Below, piece after piece: positions 28,890 to 32,653 of a stretch of DNA of 32,653 nt. The translations under genes and the position numbers were made by a program. The DNA is taken from NCBI GenBank assembly GCA_050262775.1, contig JBLNEO010000145.1, positions 1-32,653 of the forward strand, written 5' to 3'. Source of the stretch: DATHTC01 sp050262775. GTDB lineage: Bacteria > Actinomycetota > Thermoleophilia > Gaiellales > Gaiellaceae. Position 1 is the stretch's first letter. Every line of letters starts with the position of its first letter. The notes beneath the pieces were generated by a model. That model had not been told where the DNA came from and ran no database searches. It saw nothing but the letters and a program-made list of their open reading frames with translations.

Positions 28890-29185
28890 CCGACCGGCCG
28901 ACCGCGCCGGAGCTCGTGGAGGCGGTGACGGAGTTCCTCGCTGGCGAGATGCTGCCGACGGTCGAGGATCCACGGCTGCGGTTCCGGACGCTCGTCGCGC
29001 TCAACGCGCTCGGCATGGTGTACCGCGAGCTCACCTCCGAGCCCGCTTCCGGCGTCGACACGGCGGCGCTCGCAGCCCGGATCCGCGCAGGCGACGTCCG
29101 CGAGGGCGACCTCGCGCTGCTGAAGGAGCTCGTCGCCGCGAAGCTTCGGATCTCGAACCCGGCGGCGCTGGAGCGCTACGGCTGA
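28886..29185 (+). CDS. DUF6285 protein (LvaB-like kinase partner)
   Basis: A 99-aa, largely helical protein. PTAPELVEAVTEFLAGEMLP, RFRTLVALNALGMVYREL and the closing LRISNPAALERYG are the family's features. Proteins of this type nearly always follow an APH-fold kinase. In the Pseudomonas levulinate operon the small LvaB is needed with LvaA for phosphorylation of 4-hydroxyvaleryl-CoA; I recall LvaB as this family but could not check it. It overlaps the kinase by GTGA and the phosphatase by CTGA, consistent with a stoichiometric complex. No catalytic motif is visible, so an auxiliary role is likely. Confidence 0.82.
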   Translation: MTDRPTAPELVEAVTEFLAGEMLPTVEDPRLRFRTLVALNALGMVYRELTSEPASGVDTAALAARIRAGDVREGDLALLKELVAAKLRISNPAALERYG

Positions 29186-29835
29186 GACGGCGGCTCTACC
29201 TCATGCGCCACGCGGAGGTGGCGTACTTCGACGAGCACGGCGCGCCCGTCGAGCCGACGACGGTCGTCCTGACCGACGAGGGCGTCAAGCAGGCCGAGGC
29301 GGCGCGCGACGCGCTCGCCGGCGTGCGGTTCGACGTCGTCGTCGCGAGCGGCCTCGAGCGGACGGCCGAGACGGCGCGGATCGTCGCCGGGGTCGAGCCC
29401 GAGCGCTGGCCCGAGCTCAACGAGTGGGAGGGCGGGCGGCTGCACGACGTACCGGAGGAGGAGCTCGAGGAGTTGTTCGTCGGCGCGCTCCAGGTCGTCG
29501 ACGACGGCGACCGCTTCCTCGGCGGCGAGTCGCTCGGCGAGGTGCGCGCACGCGTCGAGCCGGCCCTGGAGCGGCTGCGCGCACGGCCGTGGGACACATG
29601 CCTCGCCGTGCTCCACGGCGGGATCAACCGCCTGATCCTCTCGTACGCGCTCACGCCCGGCGGCCGGCCGTACCTGGGTGCGTTCGAGCAGGCGGCGGCG
29701 TGCATCAACGTGCTCGACCTGGGCGCCGACGACTCGATCGTGCGCACCGTGAACTACATTCCCTACGACCCGCTCCATCCGGCCCGGGACACGACGATGG
29801 AGCGCTACTGGCGCCAGTGGAGGAGGGACCGATGA
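29182..29835 (+). CDS. Histidine phosphatase (phosphoglycerate-mutase-like), CTG start
   Basis: A 217-aa phosphatase of the branch-1 histidine superfamily. From CTG 29182 it begins M-RRRLYLMRHAEVAYF: the RHA motif gives the phospho-accepting His10, preceded by beta-1. TDEGVKQAEAAR and SGLERTAETARI follow, and the second catalytic His is in VLHGGINR. An ATG at 29203 exists but would start at MRHAE and delete the first strand. CTG overlaps the DUF6285 stop (CTGA) and has GGAG at 29170-29173, 8 bases upstream, the same geometry as the ABC ATPase at 9534. Its place directly after a kinase and its partner suggests it acts on the phosphorylated acyl intermediate, or on dephospho-CoA-type by-products; this is inference. 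Confidence 0.85.
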   Translation: MRRRLYLMRHAEVAYFDEHGAPVEPTTVVLTDEGVKQAEAARDALAGVRFDVVVASGLERTAETARIVAGVEPERWPELNEWEGGRLHDVPEEELEELFVGALQVVDDGDRFLGGESLGEVRARVEPALERLRARPWDTCLAVLHGGINRLILSYALTPGGRPYLGAFEQAAACINVLDLGADDSIVRTVNYIPYDPLHPARDTTMERYWRQWRRDR

Positions 29836-30311
29836 GCACCACGCACCCCGCGCACGACGCCGTCGTCGAGCTGATCCGACGCGACGTCGACCCCGCCGAG
29901 CACGACGCGATCCGCGAGCTCTGGAAGCAGCACTCGATCGCGGAGGACAACCGCGACCTGCCCGGGCTGATGGCGACGCTGACGGACGACTGCGTCTACG
30001 AGCTCGTCCAGACGGGCGACCGCTGGGAAGGGCACGAGGGCGCGACGCGCTTCTACACGCAGCTGCTCACCGCGTTCCCGGACGTGCGGTTCATGCTCAC
30101 CGACATCGTCATCGGGCCGCAGGGCGTCGTCGAGCAGGCGGACGTCGTCGCCACGCACGCCGCCGAATGGCTCGGCCGTCCGCCGACCGGCGAGCGCGTC
30201 GAGTGGAAGGTCGTGATCTTCTTCCCGTGGGACCCCGAGGCGCGCAAGTTCAAGGGCGAGCGCGTCTTCTTCGACTTCAAGGGCGAAGGGTTGGCGGCTC
30301 AGAGCCATTAG
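29832..30311 (+). CDS. NTF2-like (SnoaL-type) protein
   Basis: A 159-aa cone-shaped alpha/beta-barrel protein of the SnoaL-like family. The opening helix AIRELWKQHSIAEDNRDLPG is followed by LMATLTDDCVYEL, then GHEGATRFYTQLLTAFPDV, all typical. Members are isomerases, hydratases, lyases or mere ligand binders, so no reaction can be named. ATG 29832 overlaps the phosphatase stop, with GGAGGG at 29822-29827 as ribosome site. It is the last gene of the kinase operon. The unusual aromatic-rich end (KVVIFFPWDPEARKF, then RVFFDFKGEG) probably lines the pocket. Confidence 0.85.
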   Translation: MSTTHPAHDAVVELIRRDVDPAEHDAIRELWKQHSIAEDNRDLPGLMATLTDDCVYELVQTGDRWEGHEGATRFYTQLLTAFPDVRFMLTDIVIGPQGVVEQADVVATHAAEWLGRPPTGERVEWKVVIFFPWDPEARKFKGERVFFDFKGEGLAAQSH

Positions 30312-30328
30312 CGACCCGGCACCCCCGC

Positions 30329-30357
30329 TTGACCGCCGCGAGGGCGCTCGTCAGACT
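30329..30357 (+). promoter_or_regulatory. Promoter of the secreted hydrolase
   Basis: TTGACC (30329-30334), 17 bases, CAGACT (30352-30357), then a short leader containing AAGGAGGAG (30368-30376) before GTG 30382. Unlike most single genes here, this one has a proper leader and Shine-Dalgarno. Confidence 0.4.
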
Positions 30358-30381
30358 CGGCGCGGCTAAGGAGGAGTCGGC

Positions 30382-31458
30382 GTGAACCGTGCACGGCGCG
30401 GGGTCGGACTCGGCGTGGTGGTGGCTGCTCTGACGTTCGCCGGAAGCTCCTCCGCGACGGTCACGAGGGTCTCGATGACCGCGAGCGTCCGGGCGGGGGC
30501 CGACGCGCGGCTGACCGTGAACGTTTCGCCCAGGGCGCGCTGCACGATCCGTGTCGTCCACGCGGGCGCCGTCGTCCGCACGGCCGGGCTCGGCCCGAAG
30601 GTCGGCGGTCGGATCACCTGGCGCTGGCGCGTGGCCGCGACGGCAGCCGCCGGCCGCTCGAGCGTCCGCGTGCGGTGCGGGAAGTCGGGCTCGCTTGCCA
30701 CCGCGATCGCCGTCATGCGAGCGCCGACCAATCCCGCGCCGCCGACGGGGCCCGGGCGGAAGATCGACGTCGGCGGCTACCGGCTCTACCTCGAGTGCAC
30801 GGGGAGCGGGAGCCCGACGGTCGTCCTCGAGTCCGGGTTCGGCGCCCCCGGAGCGACGATGGCGCGCTCGTCGGGCTGGAACGTGCTCGGGCCGGCGCTG
30901 GGGAGCGAGACGCGGGTCTGCGCCTACGACCGTGCCGGGCTCGGCGCGAGCGATCCGCGCCCGCGCGGCCGCGCCGGGACGAGCCAGACGCTCGCGACGG
31001 AGCTTCGAAGCCTCCTGCGGAACGCGGGCATCCCCGCGCCGTACATCTTCTTCGGCCCGTCGATCGGCGCGTTCTTCGCCCTCTCGCACGTCGCCCACTG
31101 GCAGGACCCGGCCGAGATCGCCGGTTTCGTCTTCGGCGACGGCTCCGGCTGCGTCACCGTGTGCTCCGGCGCGTCGTTCGAGCCCGTCGAGCTCGACGTG
31201 ACCGGTGCGCAGCAGCTCGGCCCGCGGCCGCTGATCGCCGTGATCTCGACGGAGCCCGAAGACGGCGCAGCGCTCGTGCGACGCTCGACGAACGGCTTCG
31301 GCGTCCAGGCCGCGCCGGGAGTCGGACATTTCGTCGCGCAGGAAGCGCCGCAGCTCGTGGCGGAGGCAATCCGCCTCGTTGTCGCCGGCGTGCGCAGCGG
31401 CGCGCCGCTCCCGCCCTGCGCGGAGACGCGGCTGCCTGCGTTGGGCGGCCGTTGTTGA
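30382..31458 (+). CDS. Secreted alpha/beta hydrolase with N-terminal beta-domain
   Basis: A 358-aa exported protein. Residues 1 to about 25 are a signal peptide. About 28-110 form a small beta-domain of its own (VSMTASVRAGADARLTVNVS, then RCTIRVVHAG), like an Ig or bacterial adhesion-type fold. The hydrolase begins near 128 (KIDVGGYRLYLECTG). The oxyanion stretch is VVLESGFGAPG, CAYDRAGLGASD follows, the nucleophile elbow is FFGPSIGAF (GxSxG with Pro and Ile), and the His is in GVGHFVAQEAP. The cap region between nucleophile and His is short compared with haloalkane-dehalogenase-like relatives, and no clear catalytic Asp is visible. Activity is therefore uncertain. GTG 30382 has AAGGAGG upstream. 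Confidence 0.82.
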   Translation: MNRARRGVGLGVVVAALTFAGSSSATVTRVSMTASVRAGADARLTVNVSPRARCTIRVVHAGAVVRTAGLGPKVGGRITWRWRVAATAAAGRSSVRVRCGKSGSLATAIAVMRAPTNPAPPTGPGRKIDVGGYRLYLECTGSGSPTVVLESGFGAPGATMARSSGWNVLGPALGSETRVCAYDRAGLGASDPRPRGRAGTSQTLATELRSLLRNAGIPAPYIFFGPSIGAFFALSHVAHWQDPAEIAGFVFGDGSGCVTVCSGASFEPVELDVTGAQQLGPRPLIAVISTEPEDGAALVRRSTNGFGVQAAPGVGHFVAQEAPQLVAEAIRLVVAGVRSGAPLPPCAETRLPALGGRC

Positions 31459-31459
31459 G

Positions 31460-31495
31460 GCTGGGTGGGGGAACCATGCGGTTCCCCCACCCAGC
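31460..31495. terminator. Bidirectional 16-bp hairpin terminator
   Basis: A perfect 16-bp stem (GCTGGGTGGGGGAACC and complement) with loop ATGC, filling the 43-bp gap between two convergent stops at 31458 and 31502. It starts 2 bases after the hydrolase stop. There is no T-tract. Confidence 0.85.
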
Positions 31496-31501
31496 GATGC
31501 G

Positions 31502-32653
31502 TCAGCGAGTCTTGACCAGGTTGCCGAACTCGATGAACGCGTTGTTCTCGTACCGCGCCAGCTTCTGGTAGCGGATCGGGAACGCGCTTCGCGGCGAGGT
31601 CGTCATGGTCGAGCCCGGCAGGAGCCAGGGGCTCTTCCACTTGAGGTTCGCGGCCGCGTTCATGACCGACTGGCGCGTCGGGTTTCGCCCAGCGCGGTAC
31701 AGCGCCTGGACGAAGGTGTCGGCCTTCGCCATGCCGTAGAAGAACAGGCCGTCGCTCGCCGGCTGACCCGGCGCGTACTTCGCCATCAGGCGCTGATAGA
31801 GCTTCACCTGGGCGTCGTTCGCGTAGGTCGGCGACGAGGGATCCTTGAGGTACGCCGTCGTCACGACCCCGTCGACCGCGACCGGCGACCCGGCCGAGTT
31901 GCGCGCAAGGGTCATGTACGTGTCGGTCGCCCCGACCGAGTTGACGAGCTTGTTCGGCCGCCAGCCGAGGCGGTAGGCGACGACGAGCGCCGTGATCGTC
32001 TCCCCCGGCGTGGCGATGATCAGGAGCGTGTCGGCGCCGGACGCGCGCAGCCGTGCCACCGGGCCCGGGATGACGGCGGCGCCGCCGCCGCGCGGGTACG
32101 TCTCGGTGGCGACGACCTTGCCGGCTCCCGCCGAGTTCTGGAAGCCCTGCAGGAACTCACGCCCGTAGTCGTCGTTCTGCCGGAGCACCGCGACCTTCGC
32201 GTTCGGCAGGTTCGTCCGCACGTAGCGCCCGAGGAGGATGCCCTCCTGGACGTAGTCCGGCTGCCAGCCGATCGTCCACCTGTACTGCGGGTAGAGGCGG
32301 CCGAACTCGCTGAGGCCGGTGGAGACATACAGCTGCGGGACCTTGCGCTGGTTCATGTAGGCACGGACCGCCTGCTGGTTCTCGGTGCCGAGTCCGCCGA
32401 GCATCGCGAACACGCGGTCCTGCTCCACCGCGCGCCTGGTCTGCTGGACGGTCTGCGCCTCCTGGTAGCCGTCGTCGTAGACCTTCAGCACGATCTGGCG
32501 CCCGTAGACCCCGCGCTTGCCGTCGGCCTTCGCGCGGCGCGCGTTGATGTAGCTGAAGTACGCCCTCATGCCCGTGCCGATGCGCGCGTAGAGGGAGGCC
32601 GCGCCGCTGAGCGGCAGTGTCGTGCCGATCGTGATCGACCGGGCCGTGACCCC
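31502..32653 (-). CDS. Branched-chain amino-acid-type ABC binding protein (LivJ/K-like), partial
   Basis: The last 383 residues of a periplasmic-binding-protein type I (Peripla_BP_6) receptor; the signal peptide and start lie past the right edge. The visible part opens with SITIGTTLPLSGAASLYARI, the family's first strand and helix, so only about 30-50 residues are missing. YGRQIVLKVYDDGYQEAQT, AMLGGLGTENQQAVRAYMNQ and LRQNDDYGREFLQGF are further hallmarks. Ligands of this family range from branched-chain amino acids to aromatic acids and urea; none can be chosen. The permease and ATPase genes are not in the window. It ends at a strong shared hairpin. Confidence 0.92.
   Translation of the reverse strand, partial: GVTARSITIGTTLPLSGAASLYARIGTGMRAYFSYINARRAKADGKRGVYGRQIVLKVYDDGYQEAQTVQQTRRAVEQDRVFAMLGGLGTENQQAVRAYMNQRKVPQLYVSTGLSEFGRLYPQYRWTIGWQPDYVQEGILLGRYVRTNLPNAKVAVLRQNDDYGREFLQGFQNSAGAGKVVATETYPRGGGAAVIPGPVARLRASGADTLLIIATPGETITALVVAYRLGWRPNKLVNSVGATDTYMTLARNSAGSPVAVDGVVTTAYLKDPSSPTYANDAQVKLYQRLMAKYAPGQPASDGLFFYGMAKADTFVQALYRAGRNPTRQSVMNAAANLKWKSPWLLPGSTMTTSPRSAFPIRYQKLARYENNAFIEFGNLVKTR

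Noticed and set aside
31460..31495. Inverted repeat end of a transposon
   Set aside because: A single palindrome lying exactly between two convergent stops, with a 4-base loop, is explained as a shared terminator.
1..32653. CRISPR arrays, tRNA/rRNA genes, insertion sequences, prophage or attachment sites
   Set aside because: I saw no regular repeat-spacer pattern, no tRNA-like cloverleaf with a CCA-type end, no transposase or integrase motifs, and no long direct repeats. A covariance-model scan was not possible here.

Overview
The window is a very GC-rich, gene-dense bacterial chromosome segment with no RNA genes, mobile elements or CRISPR array that I can see. Strong G/C at third codon positions, frequent GTG and TTG starts, 4-base stop/start overlaps, starts directly behind TANNNT -10 boxes, an F420-type luciferase-like enzyme and many fatty-acid catabolic genes point to an actinobacterium. 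The mix resembles soil Thermoleophilia (Gaiellales/Solirubrobacterales), but that placement is inference without a marker gene.

Layout. (1) 2-1858: end of a MaoC-like hydratase, a secreted lipase-like hydrolase and a D-3-hydroxybutyrate dehydrogenase. (2) 1859-5519: a promoter region with three phased GGATCC sites, then isocitrate lyase, malate synthase and a GntR/FCD regulator. (3) 5538-8133: a DHA2-type MFS exporter converging on an ATP-grasp ligase. (4) 8224-12901: a flavin disulfide-oxidoreductase-like gene coupled to a complete OpuC/ProU-type osmolyte ABC importer, closed by a hairpin. (5) 12957-20534: a nine-gene acyl-CoA operon: thioesterase, a long and a short acyl-CoA dehydrogenase, cupin, acyl-CoA synthetase, HSD10-like dehydrogenase, enoyl-CoA hydratase, quinone reductase and another SDR. 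(6) 20577-24696: NADP/F420-type reductase, a remnant of a copper chaperone with its operator, a 97-aa unknown protein, an unusual non-secreted metzincin-like protease, a tiny zinc-ribbon protein and an ArsR-like regulator with a palindromic operator. (7) 24812-30311: a lipoprotein hydrolase and, around an 18-bp divergent promoter, an ACAD10/11-type dehydrogenase facing an operon of F420-type enzyme, acyl-CoA kinase, DUF6285 protein, histidine phosphatase and NTF2-like protein. (8) 30382-32653: a secreted alpha/beta hydrolase, a 16-bp hairpin and a partial branched-chain amino-acid-type binding protein.

How the genes fit. Regions 1, 2, 5 and 7 all lead to acetyl-CoA or consume it. 3-Hydroxybutyrate oxidation and beta-oxidation produce acetyl-CoA, and the glyoxylate shunt makes growth on it possible. 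The best candidate for an underdescribed system is region 7. It looks like an unfused version of the kinase plus dehydrogenase pathway for 4-hydroxyacyl-CoAs (LvaA/LvaB/LvaC; human ACAD10/11), with a histidine phosphatase and an F420-type oxidoreductase added. The metzincin plus 97-aa pair is the second candidate.

Two initiation features recur. At least six genes start 6-8 bases after a TANNNT hexamer without a Shine-Dalgarno, suggesting leaderless transcripts. Two genes appear to start at CTG inside a CTGA overlap with a GGAG exactly 8 bases upstream. No stretch over 300 bases lacks a gene.
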